Assembly: GCA_902616245.1 (NCBI GenBank)
Contig: CACMSB010000004.1
Location: 1-64,000 of the forward strand
Length of the DNA: 64,000 nucleotides
From: an uncultured Pelagibacteraceae bacterium
Lineage (GTDB): Bacteria > Pseudomonadota > Alphaproteobacteria > Pelagibacterales > Pelagibacteraceae
Reading direction: 5' to 3'
The notes beneath the pieces were generated by a model. The model made no database searches. It was not told the origin of the DNA and saw only the letters and a program-made list of their open reading frames with translations. The position numbers were made by a program, and so were the translations under genes. Position 1 is the first letter of the stretch; each line of letters starts with the position of its first letter. Of this stretch, positions 19,670 through 28,914 are shown in pieces.

Positions 19670-21043
19670 ATGACTATAGTGAAAAAAATAAAAGATAAAA
19701 AAGTTAACTTTGAATTTAACAAAGAATTCATCAAAGTTGTCACAGATAAAATTGCCTCAAATGATGCCGAATTTATAACAAATTCGTTTAACGCCATGCA
19801 CCCAGCTGATGCTGCTGATATAATTGAACATTTAAGTCAAAATGATAGAGAAAATTTAATAAAATTAAATAGTTTCAAAGTAGATCCTGAAGTTTTTGTT
19901 GAATTAAATGAGTCAATTCAATCTGAGATGATTACTTATTTATCATCTGATTCAATAGTAAACATACTAAAAAATTTAGAGTCAGATGATGCAATTAAGA
20001 TTTTAGAAAATGTAGATGAAAAAGATAAAAATACCATCCTTAGCTCATTACCCCCAAAAGACCGATTTGCATTACTTGAAAGCTTAAGTTATCCAGAAGA
20101 TTCTGCTGCCAGATTAATGCAGCGTGAATTTACAGCTATTCCAAGTAACTGGTCTGTTGGACAAACGATTGACTATCTTAGAGAAAATAAGGAACTTCCT
20201 GAAGAATTTCTCGAAATATTTATAGTTGATCAAGAATTCAAACCAATTGGTACAGTTCCTTCATCAAGAGTATTAAGAACCCCAAGAGAGACAAAAATGA
20301 TGTCTATAATGGCTGAATCACAAACATTAATACCGGTTGATATGGATAGAGAGGAAGTTGGTAATTTATTTGAAAATTATAATTTGAGTTCAGCAGCTGT
20401 AGTGGATAAGTCTGACAAATTAGTTGGGATGATAGCTTATGATGATGTTCTAACAGTATTAAAAGAGGAAGCTGAAGAGGACGCACTTAGATTAGCTGGA
20501 GTAGGTGATGAAGAAATAACTGATGGGGTAATAACAAAAACTAAGAGAAGATTTAATTGGTTGTTATTAAACTTGTTTACTGCTTTTCTAGCAACTTATT
20601 GCATTAGTTTATTTGGTGCTACTATAGAGCAAATGGTGGTATTGGCTTTTTTAATGCCAATTGTAGCATCAATGGGTGGTAACGCTGGCATGCAAACATT
20701 AGCTGTCACAGTAAGATCTTTAGCAACGCAAGATTTAACAAAAAATAATTTTACGAATAATATAATTAAAGAATTTAATATTGGAGTTTTAAATGGAGTT
20801 ATTTTTGCAATTATAAGTTCTTTGATAGTTCAACTATGGTTTAATGATATTCAGCTCTCCCTGATAATTTCAATTTCAATGGTTTTAACTATGATAGTTG
20901 CTGGTCTTTTTGGTATCTTAGTACCTGTGACATTAAATAAAATGAAAATTGACCCTGCTATTTCTTCTAGTGTATTTGTTACAACAATTACAGATGTAAT
21001 TGGATTTGTATCTTTCTTGGGTGTAGGAGCTTATTTTTTATAA
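19670..21043 (+). CDS. mgtE: Magnesium transporter MgtE
   Basis: MgtE is a gated Mg2+ channel of the inner membrane. The 457 residues show the order expected for the family: a cytosolic helical N domain with the HPADAADIIEHLSQNDRENL repeat (to about residue 130), a CBS-pair domain (about 140-270, with the ARLMQREFTAIPSNWSVGQT start and VVDKSDKLVGMIAYDDVL), and five hydrophobic segments from about residue 290 onwards. The pore-region sequence MPIVASMGGNAGMQTLAVTV is complete. The N and CBS domains sense intracellular Mg2+ in studied members. It ends directly against the convergent panC stop, with no intergenic base. Confidence 0.95.
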   Translation: MTIVKKIKDKKVNFEFNKEFIKVVTDKIASNDAEFITNSFNAMHPADAADIIEHLSQNDRENLIKLNSFKVDPEVFVELNESIQSEMITYLSSDSIVNILKNLESDDAIKILENVDEKDKNTILSSLPPKDRFALLESLSYPEDSAARLMQREFTAIPSNWSVGQTIDYLRENKELPEEFLEIFIVDQEFKPIGTVPSSRVLRTPRETKMMSIMAESQTLIPVDMDREEVGNLFENYNLSSAAVVDKSDKLVGMIAYDDVLTVLKEEAEEDALRLAGVGDEEITDGVITKTKRRFNWLLLNLFTAFLATYCISLFGATIEQMVVLAFLMPIVASMGGNAGMQTLAVTVRSLATQDLTKNNFTNNIIKEFNIGVLNGVIFAIISSLIVQLWFNDIQLSLIISISMVLTMIVAGLFGILVPVTLNKMKIDPAISSSVFVTTITDVIGFVSFLGVGAYFL

Positions 21044-21847
21044 TCAAAAATTATCAATCAATCTTATTCCATTAATATGATAGGCAATAAATAGTCTAAA
21101 TTTAGATTTAAAATTATCTAATTTCATTTTTTTTTCATCTCTAAACTCAAGATAATCAATTTTAATTTTAAATTTATTTTCAAGCTCATATTTGTATTTT
21201 GATAAATCCACAAATTTATTAGATTGCGATAGTTTTTTTATCTTATCCAATTTAATGGCTATTTTTGATGCTTTTTTTATGGATGATTTATTTAACAATT
21301 TGTTTCTTGTTGATAAAGCAATTTTATTATTTTCTCGAATGGTAGGACAACCAACAATATTTATTTTATATTTTTTTCCTAATATTCTTTTAATTAACAT
21401 GTATTGTTGAAAATCTTTTTCACCCATATAAACATGCTTAGATTTAACAATAGATAACAATCTATTCATCACGTTTAATACACCCTCAAAATGACCTTTT
21501 CTATATTTAGCACATAAAATTTTATCAGATTTATTGAGTTTAAAATTTTTTATTTTATTTTTATATATTTCATTGACCTCCGGTAAAAACAAATAATTAA
21601 CTTTGAGTTTTTTTAATATTGAAATATCCTTTCTTATATTTCTAGGATAATTCTTAAAATCTTTTTTTTGGTCAAATTGTGTTGGATTGACAAAAATACT
21701 CACTATTGTTTCTTTATTATTTTTTTGTGAAATTTTTATTAAAGATACGTGGCCTTTATGAATTCCACCCATTGTAGGTACAAATCCAACATTTTTGTAA
21801 TTTTTTACTGCCTTATTTAGTTCAAAAACATTTTTTAAAATTTTCAT
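21044..21847 (-). CDS. panC: Pantothenate synthetase
   Basis: PanC joins pantoate and beta-alanine with ATP to make pantothenate, the coenzyme A precursor. The 267 residues carry FVPTMGGIHKGHVSLI (HxGH adenylate motif), SIFVNPTQFDQKKDFKNYPR, the RKGHFEGVLNVMNRLL loop, GEKDFQQ and IALSTRN, where SSRN is more common. All key elements are kept, so activity is likely. panB is often next to panC but is not in this window. Its start is 34 bp from the divergent galU start. Confidence 0.93.
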   Translation of the reverse strand: MKILKNVFELNKAVKNYKNVGFVPTMGGIHKGHVSLIKISQKNNKETIVSIFVNPTQFDQKKDFKNYPRNIRKDISILKKLKVNYLFLPEVNEIYKNKIKNFKLNKSDKILCAKYRKGHFEGVLNVMNRLLSIVKSKHVYMGEKDFQQYMLIKRILGKKYKINIVGCPTIRENNKIALSTRNKLLNKSSIKKASKIAIKLDKIKKLSQSNKFVDLSKYKYELENKFKIKIDYLEFRDEKKMKLDNFKSKFRLFIAYHINGIRLIDNF

Positions 21848-21881
21848 TTTTAATAAATATGATTATAAGTAAAACATCTTA

Positions 21882-22697
21882 ATGATTAAACAAGCTATTA
21901 TTCCACTTGCTGGTTTGGGTACACGTTTGCTACCTTTGACAAGTGTTTTTCCTAAAGAACTTCTTCCAATAAATGGAAAACCAGGAATTGAGTATATTTT
22001 AGATGAATGTATTGACGCTGGCGTAAGTGAAATAATTTTTATTATTTCAAAAAAAAAAGAGATGATAAAGAAATATTTCAATAATGATAATTTTTACAAG
22101 TCAATTATAAAAAAAAAAAAAGATCCCAGAATAATTAAAGAGTATAAAAAAATCCTTTTTTTTAAAAAAAAAATTAAATTTGTTTATCAAAATAAACCCA
22201 TGGGAACTGGTGATGCTGTGCTCAAAACTAAAAAGTTTATTAAAAATAATTATTTTTTAATGTTGTTACCTGATGATTTAATTATAAAAAAGAATTGTTC
22301 AAAAGATATGATAAAAATTCACAAAAAATTCAAAGGATCTGTTATGGCCAGTATGAAAGTTAAAAAAAACAATGTAGATCGCTGGGGGATTTATTCAATT
22401 AAAAAAAATATTGACAAATTAAATTTTAAAATTGCTGATGTAATTGAAAAACCTAATACCAAAGATGCTCCTTCTAATAACGCTGTAATAGGTAGATACA
22501 TATTATCAAAGAAAATTTTTCATTATCTAAAAAATCAAAAAAAAGGCAAAGGTGGTGAAATACATATCACAGATTCAATAAGAAGAATGATATTAGATCA
22601 ATATTTATTCATTGGACATAAATTTAGAGGTAATTATTTAGATTGTGGATCTTTGAATGGTTATATCAAATCTGGAATTGAAATTTCTAAGTTATGA
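21882..22697 (+). CDS. galU: UTP-glucose-1-phosphate uridylyltransferase
   Basis: GalU makes UDP-glucose from UTP and glucose 1-phosphate for envelope polysaccharides. The 271 residues start MIKQAIIPLAGLGTRLLPLT, the nucleotide-binding GxGTR loop, followed by FPKELLPINGKPGIEYILDE. DDLIIKK and GRYILSKKIF and the GNYLDCGSLNGYIK ending fit the family. The length is somewhat below the usual 290-300. A run of 13 A residues (22109-22121) encodes Lys codons within the gene. It overlaps ugd by four bases, so UDP-glucose and UDP-glucuronate production are coupled. Confidence 0.94.
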   Translation: MIKQAIIPLAGLGTRLLPLTSVFPKELLPINGKPGIEYILDECIDAGVSEIIFIISKKKEMIKKYFNNDNFYKSIIKKKKDPRIIKEYKKILFFKKKIKFVYQNKPMGTGDAVLKTKKFIKNNYFLMLLPDDLIIKKNCSKDMIKIHKKFKGSVMASMKVKKNNVDRWGIYSIKKNIDKLNFKIADVIEKPNTKDAPSNNAVIGRYILSKKIFHYLKNQKKGKGGEIHITDSIRRMILDQYLFIGHKFRGNYLDCGSLNGYIKSGIEISKL

Positions 22698-23983
22698 AAA
22701 TTTGTATTATAGGATCTGGTTATGTTGGTTTAGTTAGCGGGGCTTGTTTCTCTGACTTGGGTAATACAGTTACATGTGTTGATATTAATAAAAAAATTGT
22801 AGAAAAATTAAATAAAGGAATTATACCAATTTATGAACCTGGCCTTAAAGAATTGGTTGAAAGGAATTTAAAAAAAAAAAGACTTTTATTTTCAACAGAT
22901 ATTTCTAGCTCGATAAAAAAGTCAGATATAATTTTTATATGTGTTGGAACCCCCACCAAAAATAATAAAGCTGATTTGAAATATGTATTTAATGTCATTA
23001 AAAGTATAAAATCTAATCTAAACAGATATAAAATCATAGTTACCAAATCTACAGTCCCAGTTACAACAGGAGATAAAATTACAAAAATCTTAAAATCAAA
23101 CAAAAATAAAAATAAGTTTGATGTTGTATCCAATCCTGAATTTTTAAGAGAAGGTGAAGCTATTAGGGATTTTCAATTCCCAGATAGAGTTGTAGTAGGC
23201 ACAAGCAGCAATAAAGCTAATAAAATTATGAAAAAATTATATCTTCCTTTAATTAAGAAGGGTGGCAGATATTTTCATACTTCCAGAAGATCAGCTGAAT
23301 TAATTAAATATGCATCAAACGCTTTTTTAGCCACCAAAATTACGTTTATTAATGAAATAGCAAATTTATGTGAAAAATCAAACATAGACGTTCAAGAAGT
23401 TGCAATTGGCATGGGTTTAGATGAAAGGATTGGAAGTAGATTTTTACGTGCTGGCCCAGCATACGGTGGATCATGTTTTCCAAAGGATACAAAGGCACTT
23501 GTTTCAACTGGTCGAATGTTTAAAACAAATCTTTCAGTTGTAAAATCAGTAATTAATTCAAATGATAAAAGATCTAATTTATTATTAAATAAAATTAGCA
23601 AAATAATGAATAACAAAATTAAAAATAAAAATATTACATTTTTGGGTGTTACTTTTAAACCAGGAACTGATGATATGAGAGAATCTTCCTCATTAAAAAT
23701 AATACCAGCCTTATCAAGAAAAGGTGCATATATAAATTATTATGAACCAACAGGTAAGAAAAAGGAATTAAAATCCAAGAATATAAACTTTTCTGAAAAT
23801 ATAAAAGAAGCTTGTAAAAATGCAGATTTAATAATTATTCATACAGAATGGAATGAATTTAAACAACTCAACTTTAAAAAAATTACCAAAAAAAGAAATT
23901 TTAAAGTTTTTGATATGAGAAATCTTTATTCAACTTCTGAAATGAAAAAAAATAAAATAAATTATTTTAGTATTGGTAGATAA
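22694..23983 (+). CDS. ugd: UDP-glucose 6-dehydrogenase
   Basis: Ugd oxidises UDP-glucose to UDP-glucuronate with two NAD+. The 429 residues begin with the Rossmann fold MKICIIGSGYVGLVSGACFS. They continue with STVPVTTGDKI, NPEFLREGEAI and the catalytic cysteine at residue 261 in GPAYGGSCFPKDTKAL, and end with a C-terminal domain containing FLGVTFKPGTDDMRESSSL. It forms a two-gene unit with galU. UDP-glucuronate is a precursor of uronate-containing surface polysaccharides. The gene ends exactly where the convergent ridA-like gene ends. Confidence 0.96.
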   Translation: MKICIIGSGYVGLVSGACFSDLGNTVTCVDINKKIVEKLNKGIIPIYEPGLKELVERNLKKKRLLFSTDISSSIKKSDIIFICVGTPTKNNKADLKYVFNVIKSIKSNLNRYKIIVTKSTVPVTTGDKITKILKSNKNKNKFDVVSNPEFLREGEAIRDFQFPDRVVVGTSSNKANKIMKKLYLPLIKKGGRYFHTSRRSAELIKYASNAFLATKITFINEIANLCEKSNIDVQEVAIGMGLDERIGSRFLRAGPAYGGSCFPKDTKALVSTGRMFKTNLSVVKSVINSNDKRSNLLLNKISKIMNNKIKNKNITFLGVTFKPGTDDMRESSSLKIIPALSRKGAYINYYEPTGKKKELKSKNINFSENIKEACKNADLIIIHTEWNEFKQLNFKKITKKRNFKVFDMRNLYSTSEMKKNKINYFSIGR

Positions 23984-24445
23984 TTAATTAAGATCAAATA
24001 TTGCATCAACTTCAACCGCAACACCCAATGGAAGGCTGTTAGTACTTACAGCAGCTCTTGCATGTGAACCAGATTCATCAAATACACTTTTTATTAGATC
24101 TGAGGCTCCATTTATGACTTTTGGTTGTTCAGTAAAATCATCAGTAGAATTAACATATCCAGTGAGTTTCAAACATGATTTAATTTTGGATAAATCATCA
24201 CCACATGCTTTTTTTGCTTGAGATATTATACTTAATGCACATCTTTTAGCAGCCTCATAACCTTGTTCAGTATTATAATCTTTTCCGAGTTTTCCCTTAA
24301 TTAAATTTCCATTCTCATCAATTGATATTTGACCAGATATATATAGTAAATTTCCAGATATTCTTGTAGCAGCATATGATCCAACAGGATCATTAGCTTT
24401 TGGTAATTTTATATTTAAATTCTTTAAATTTTCATCTGCTGACAT
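23984..24445 (-). CDS. RidA-family (YjgF/L-PSP) protein
   Basis: RidA-family proteins hydrolyse reactive enamine/imine intermediates from PLP enzymes. This 153-residue member is of the longer COG0251 type with NLLYISGQISIDENGNLIKG, SAKRCALSII-like helix residues around 66-75, and HARAAVSTNSLPLGVAVEVD, where the arginine at about residue 130 matches the substrate-binding Arg. The ATG at 24445 (MSADENLKNLNIKLP) is chosen; the open frame continues 17 codons upstream but only through a low-complexity stretch inside topA. It overlaps the topA stop by 14 bp and is the last gene of the minus-strand operon. The precise substrate is unknown. Confidence 0.85.
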   Translation of the reverse strand: MSADENLKNLNIKLPKANDPVGSYAATRISGNLLYISGQISIDENGNLIKGKLGKDYNTEQGYEAAKRCALSIISQAKKACGDDLSKIKSCLKLTGYVNSTDDFTEQPKVINGASDLIKSVFDESGSHARAAVSTNSLPLGVAVEVDAIFDLN

Positions 24446-27011
24446 TATTTGCTTTTCTTTTTTTTTTATTTCTATCGTATTCTTTTCTTTTCTCAATTAA
24501 AATTAATGCTTCTTCCATAGTTAATTCAACAGGATCTTTCTCCTCTGGTATAGTTGCATTTAATGATTTGTATTTAATGTATGGACCATACTGACCTTTC
24601 ATGATTCTAACTGGCTTTTTATCTTCAGGGTGTTCTCCTAAATCTTTTATCATAGATGATGAAATTCTTCCTGGTTTAGCTTCAGCAATTAATGTAACAG
24701 CTCTATTTAATCCAATTGTGAATAATTCATCAACATTTTCTAGCCTAGCTGATTTATTTTCACATTTAAGGTAAGGGCCAAATCTTCCAACATTCACAGT
24801 AATATCTTTATCATTTTCAGGGTTTTTACCTAAACTTAATGGTAACGAGCATAAGTATTTTGCCTTTTCTAAATCAATATTTTCAATCTCAATTCCTTTA
24901 GGGATAGAAACATTTTTTAAATTATTTTCTTCTTTCTTTAATTTTCTTTTTTTCTTTTTAGTTTTTTCATCTTGCTCTATGATTTCTTTTTCAAATTGCA
25001 AATATGGACCAAATCTTCCATTTTTAAGAAAAATATCTTTACCTTTATCATTTTTTCCAATGAATTTAGGTTCTGCTAGTGTCAATTGTTGTGCTGCTTT
25101 AGATTTTGATAGTGGTCTTGTAAATTTGCAGTCTGGATAATTTGAACACCCGATAAAAGCACCACCTCTAAAACTATTTTTTAAACTTAATTGGCCAGTT
25201 TCACAAAGTTTACATTTTCTATCAATATTTCCGTCTTTATCGACCTCAAATATAAGTGATCCAAGACTTTCATTTAACAGGTCTAATACTTCTCTGGTTC
25301 TTTTTTCTTTCACACCTGAAACATTAGAATTAAAGTCTTTCCAAAAGTTCTCTAAAACTTTTATCCAATTTTCTTTACCTGATGTTATATCGTCTAATTG
25401 ATCTTCTAATTTTGCAGTAAAATCATAATCAACATATTTGGTAAATAATTTTTCTAAAAAAGCAGAAAGTAATTTACCTCTATCAGTTGGGAAAAATCTT
25501 TTATTATTTATGTCAGCATAACCTCTATTAGCTATTACTGAAATAATACTTGCATAAGTGGACGGTCTTCCAATTCCTAGTTCCTCTAATTTTTTGACTA
25601 GACTTGCCTCTGAATATCTTGGCGGTGGTTGCGTATAGTGCTGTTCATCAATATGATCTTCAAACATTACTTCACCTTTTTCCACATCAGGCAAAGTATT
25701 TTCATTGTCATCATCATTTTCATCGATCTTATAAAGTTTTAGGAAACCATCAAATTTTAATGTTGAACCACTAGCTTTGAATATATTTTTATTATCATCT
25801 GAATTGATGGTAATAGTTTTTCTATCAAATTTTGCTGACTGCATTTGTGATGATAAAGATCTAGACCATATTAAATTATAAAGTTTATATTGATCAGTAC
25901 TTAAGTATTTTTTTATATCTTCTGGTTTTCTAATTATTTCTGTTGGACGTATAGCTTCGTGGGCTTCTTGAGCATTCTTTGCTTTTTTGCCACTATAATT
26001 TAGAGGTTGTTCTGGTAAATATTTATCACCGTAATTCTGTATTATAAAATCTCTGAAAGATGTTATCGCATCTTTTGAAATATTAGTTCCATCTGTTCTC
26101 ATATAAGTAATTAATCCTACGGTTTCACCTTCAATATCAATTCCTTGATATAGTCTTTGAGCAATTTGCATTGTTCTTGATGCTCCAAAACCAAGTTTAC
26201 TCGATGCTGTTTGTTGTAATGTTGATGTAGTAAAAGGTCCTGATGGATTTCTGTTATAAGTTTTTGAACTTATATCTGTTATGTTATATTTTTTATTTTT
26301 TATTTTTGATAAAGCGTCATTAATATCTTGTTTGTTTTTAAACGAAAATTTTTCAATCTTATTTCCATCTAATTGTGAAATAGTTGTATTTATTTTCTCA
26401 TTTTTGTTATTTTTAAAAATTATATTTAAAGTCCAAAATTCTTTTGGTTGAAAAACTTCTATTTCCTGTTCTCTTTCGGTTAAAAGTCTTAAAGCTACAG
26501 ACTGAACTCGACCAGCAGATTTAGAACCTGGTAATTTTGTCCATAGAATGGGGGAGATATTAAAACCTACTAGATAATCTAGAGCTCTTCTTGCCATATA
26601 AGCATCAACTAAATGTGGCTCTATTTTTCTTGGATTATCTATTCCTTTTGTAACAGCTTTTTTTGTTATTTCGTTGAAAACAACTCTTTCAACTTCTTTA
26701 TCTTTTAATAATTTTTTTTCTTCAAGAAACTCTTTTACATGCCAGGCTATTGCTTCACCTTCTCTGTCAGGGTCAGTAGCTAGAATAATTTTTTTTGAAT
26801 CTTTAGCACTATCTGTAATTTCTTTTAAATATTTTTTTGAAAAACTATCTACTTCCCAAATCATTTTAAAATCATTTTCAGGATCAACAGAACCATTTTT
26901 CGAAGGCAGATCTCTTATATGCCCATAGCTTGCAAGAACTGTATAATCTGATCCTAAATATTTATTAATTGTTTTTGCTTTTGCTGGACTTTCAACGATT
27001 ACTAGATTCAT
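24432..27011 (-). CDS. topA: DNA topoisomerase I
   Basis: TopA relaxes negative supercoils by transient single-strand cleavage. The 859 residues start with the TOPRIM domain (MNLVIVESPAKAKTINKYLG, ATDPDREGEAIAWHVKEFLE). The catalytic tyrosine is residue 303 in GLITYMRTDGT. A zinc-finger-like segment CKLCETGQLSLKNSFRG with a second CSNYPDC pair follows near residue 620-650. At least three C-terminal repeats of the LKNGRFGPYLQFE type follow. The length is normal for alphaproteobacteria. dprA, often between plsY and topA in this lineage, is absent. Confidence 0.97.
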   Translation of the reverse strand: MNLVIVESPAKAKTINKYLGSDYTVLASYGHIRDLPSKNGSVDPENDFKMIWEVDSFSKKYLKEITDSAKDSKKIILATDPDREGEAIAWHVKEFLEEKKLLKDKEVERVVFNEITKKAVTKGIDNPRKIEPHLVDAYMARRALDYLVGFNISPILWTKLPGSKSAGRVQSVALRLLTEREQEIEVFQPKEFWTLNIIFKNNKNEKINTTISQLDGNKIEKFSFKNKQDINDALSKIKNKKYNITDISSKTYNRNPSGPFTTSTLQQTASSKLGFGASRTMQIAQRLYQGIDIEGETVGLITYMRTDGTNISKDAITSFRDFIIQNYGDKYLPEQPLNYSGKKAKNAQEAHEAIRPTEIIRKPEDIKKYLSTDQYKLYNLIWSRSLSSQMQSAKFDRKTITINSDDNKNIFKASGSTLKFDGFLKLYKIDENDDDNENTLPDVEKGEVMFEDHIDEQHYTQPPPRYSEASLVKKLEELGIGRPSTYASIISVIANRGYADINNKRFFPTDRGKLLSAFLEKLFTKYVDYDFTAKLEDQLDDITSGKENWIKVLENFWKDFNSNVSGVKEKRTREVLDLLNESLGSLIFEVDKDGNIDRKCKLCETGQLSLKNSFRGGAFIGCSNYPDCKFTRPLSKSKAAQQLTLAEPKFIGKNDKGKDIFLKNGRFGPYLQFEKEIIEQDEKTKKKKRKLKKEENNLKNVSIPKGIEIENIDLEKAKYLCSLPLSLGKNPENDKDITVNVGRFGPYLKCENKSARLENVDELFTIGLNRAVTLIAEAKPGRISSSMIKDLGEHPEDKKPVRIMKGQYGPYIKYKSLNATIPEEKDPVELTMEEALILIEKRKEYDRNKKKRKANNVSR

Positions 27012-27031
27012 ATTTAGAGAACGTACTTAAA

Positions 27032-27047
27032 ACAGTAAAACTGTCAA
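27032..27047 (-). promoter_or_regulatory. Small hairpin and -35-like hexamer between plsY and topA
   Basis: Read on the minus strand, TTGACA (27047-27042) overlaps a 5-bp stem ACAGT-TTT-ACTGT that is followed by TTTT. It could be a weak terminator after plsY or the -35 box of a topA promoter, although no good -10 box is seen 16-18 bp downstream. This 40-bp gap is the only real space inside the pyrB-to-ridA run. Confidence 0.3.
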
Positions 27048-27051
27048 ATTA

Positions 27052-27624
27052 TTAAATTTTTGTCTTAGTTTCTTCTTTATTTATCAAGCGTTTAACGTTT
27101 TCTCTATGAGTGTAAAAAATTAAAATAAACATTATGAAGTAAAACATAATGTTATCATTGCTATAAAAAAATATAAAAATAGGAACACTTAATGATCCAA
27201 GAATTGATCCTAATGATGAGTATTTAGACATTAAATATGTAATTACCCAAACAATACCAAAAACAATACCCAAAAAATAATTTAAAATAATTAATATTCC
27301 AACATATGTTGCAACACCCTTACCACCTTTAAATTTTAACCATATTGGAAAAACATGTCCTAAAAAAACAAATAATGAACAAATGTAAATAAATTGTGGA
27401 TAATTTAATTTAACATAAATTATTGGCAAAACCGCTTTTAAAATGTCTAGTAATAAAGTTGAGTAACCTAAAAATTTATTACCTGTTCTTAAAACATTTG
27501 TGGCACCTATATTACCTGATCCTGTTTCTCTTATGTCTTTTTTTAAAAAAATCTTTGTTAATAAAAAACCAAAAGGAATAGAACCTAATAAATATGATAA
27601 AAGTGATAAAATAAAAATTTCCAT
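27052..27624 (-). CDS. plsY: Acyl-phosphate:glycerol-3-phosphate acyltransferase
   Basis: PlsY adds the first acyl chain to glycerol 3-phosphate using the acyl phosphate made by PlsX, whose gene is at 62895. The 190-residue protein is very hydrophobic with about five membrane segments. Its three conserved loops are visible: GSIPFGFLL near the start, GSGNIGATNVLRTGNKFLG, and KFKGGKGVATYVG. It ends about 40 bp upstream of topA and directly follows the pyrC-family gene. Confidence 0.95.
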   Translation of the reverse strand: MEIFILSLLSYLLGSIPFGFLLTKIFLKKDIRETGSGNIGATNVLRTGNKFLGYSTLLLDILKAVLPIIYVKLNYPQFIYICSLFVFLGHVFPIWLKFKGGKGVATYVGILIILNYFLGIVFGIVWVITYLMSKYSSLGSILGSLSVPIFIFFYSNDNIMFYFIMFILIFYTHRENVKRLINKEETKTKI

Positions 27625-28914
27625 TTAAATATTGTAAAGCTCTTGTCCTTTTACATATGTATTGATTACTTTTCCTTGTAATCTTTTATTTTCAATTGAC
27701 GTATTTTTTGATTTAGAAACCAAATTTTCTTGCTTTACTACCCAAGGCTTATTTATATCCACAATACAGAAATCTGCATCATTACCTACGGATAAGTTAC
27801 CTTTATTGATTTTCAAAATTTTTGCTGGATTGGAGGTTAATGCAGCAATAATTTTTTCAAGTTTTACAGATCCATTGTGATATAATTCTAATGACAAGGA
27901 TAATAATGTTTCAATACCAGTTGCACCTGTTGCGGCTTGAGCAAACGTCAATCTTTTTTGCTCTTCATCTTCAGGTTTGTGATCTGAAACTATTACATCG
28001 ATTGTGCCATCATTTAAACCTTGCACTAAACTTAATCTATCATCTTCAGTTCTAAGTGGCGGTGACAATTTTAAAAAAGTTCTAAAGTCACCAATATCAT
28101 TTTCGTTTAAAGATAAATTATTTATTGATACCCCACAGGAAAATCTTACTTTTTCTTTTCTATCTTTAATAATTTCAACTGCTTTTCCTGATGAAATTTG
28201 AGAAATGTGATAACGACAATTATATTCTTCTAATAATGTTAAATCTCTCTCTATAATTATTAATTCTGCTATTTCTGGGATACCTTGCAAACCAAGTTTT
28301 GTCGAAATTATTCCATCATTTATCATGCCATTTTCAGCTAATTCTTGATCTTCCGCATGTTGCATTATTAAAGATCCCAAATCTTTTGCTGAATTCATTA
28401 TTCTGGACATAACTCTTGTATTCTGAATTGTTCTAATTCCATCTGTAAATGCTATTATCCCTTTACTTTGCAGAAGACCAAACTCTGTCATATTTGTACC
28501 TTCAGTACCCTTTGTTAGAGATGCTGTGGGAAATATATTTATTTTTGATTTATCTCTGCCTCTTCTTTTTAAAAAATCTACTATTGAAACGTTGTCGATT
28601 ATTGGATCTGTATTAGGCATTGTTACAACTGAGGTTACGCCCCCAGATAATGCAGCATTGCTCAAAGTTCTAAAATTTTCTTTATATTCATAACCTGGTT
28701 CACCCACAAATACTCTCATATCAACTATACCTGGGAAAATATAATTCTCTTTTAAATCAATAACTTTTTCTCTACTAGGAATGTTGTTTTTATTCACTTT
28801 TTTTCCAACACCTTCAATTTTTCCATCTTCACCTATTATTAATCCTCCTATCTCACTTATGTTGTTATGAGGATCAATTATATTTGCGTTAATAAAGTAT
28901 TTCTTTTTCATCAT
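27625..28914 (-). CDS. pyrC: Dihydroorotase-family protein, probably non-catalytic (PyrX / PyrC' type)
   Basis: The 429-residue protein belongs to the class I dihydroorotase family, with [33 protein letters not shown] and [18 protein letters not shown]. Key metal and substrate ligands are lost: the HxH of the first strand reads RVF (Arg67, Phe69), the later HxxHxS histidine is Gln in YHISQISS, and the HH pair reads NN in [12 protein letters not shown]. Only a few ligands remain. In Pseudomonas an inactive PyrC' is a structural partner of aspartate carbamoyltransferase, and pyrB is directly upstream here with a 4-bp overlap. The inference is therefore a scaffold for PyrB rather than an enzyme. 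A true dihydroorotase should be elsewhere in the genome. Confidence 0.85.
   Translation of the reverse strand: MMKKKYFINANIIDPHNNISEIGGLIIGEDGKIEGVGKKVNKNNIPSREKVIDLKENYIFPGIVDMRVFVGEPGYEYKENFRTLSNAALSGGVTSVVTMPNTDPIIDNVSIVDFLKRRGRDKSKINIFPTASLTKGTEGTNMTEFGLLQSKGIIAFTDGIRTIQNTRVMSRIMNSAKDLGSLIMQHAEDQELAENGMINDGIISTKLGLQGIPEIAELIIIERDLTLLEEYNCRYHISQISSGKAVEIIKDRKEKVRFSCGVSINNLSLNENDIGDFRTFLKLSPPLRTEDDRLSLVQGLNDGTIDVIVSDHKPEDEEQKRLTFAQAATGATGIETLLSLSLELYHNGSVKLEKIIAALTSNPAKILKINKGNLSVGNDADFCIVDINKPWVVKQENLVSKSKNTSIENKRLQGKVINTYVKGQELYNI

Noticed and set aside
23984..24496. Longer ridA-family start at 24496
   Set aside because: The additional 17 residues are a Lys/Glu-rich stretch inside topA in another frame; ATG 24445 matches the expected N-terminus.
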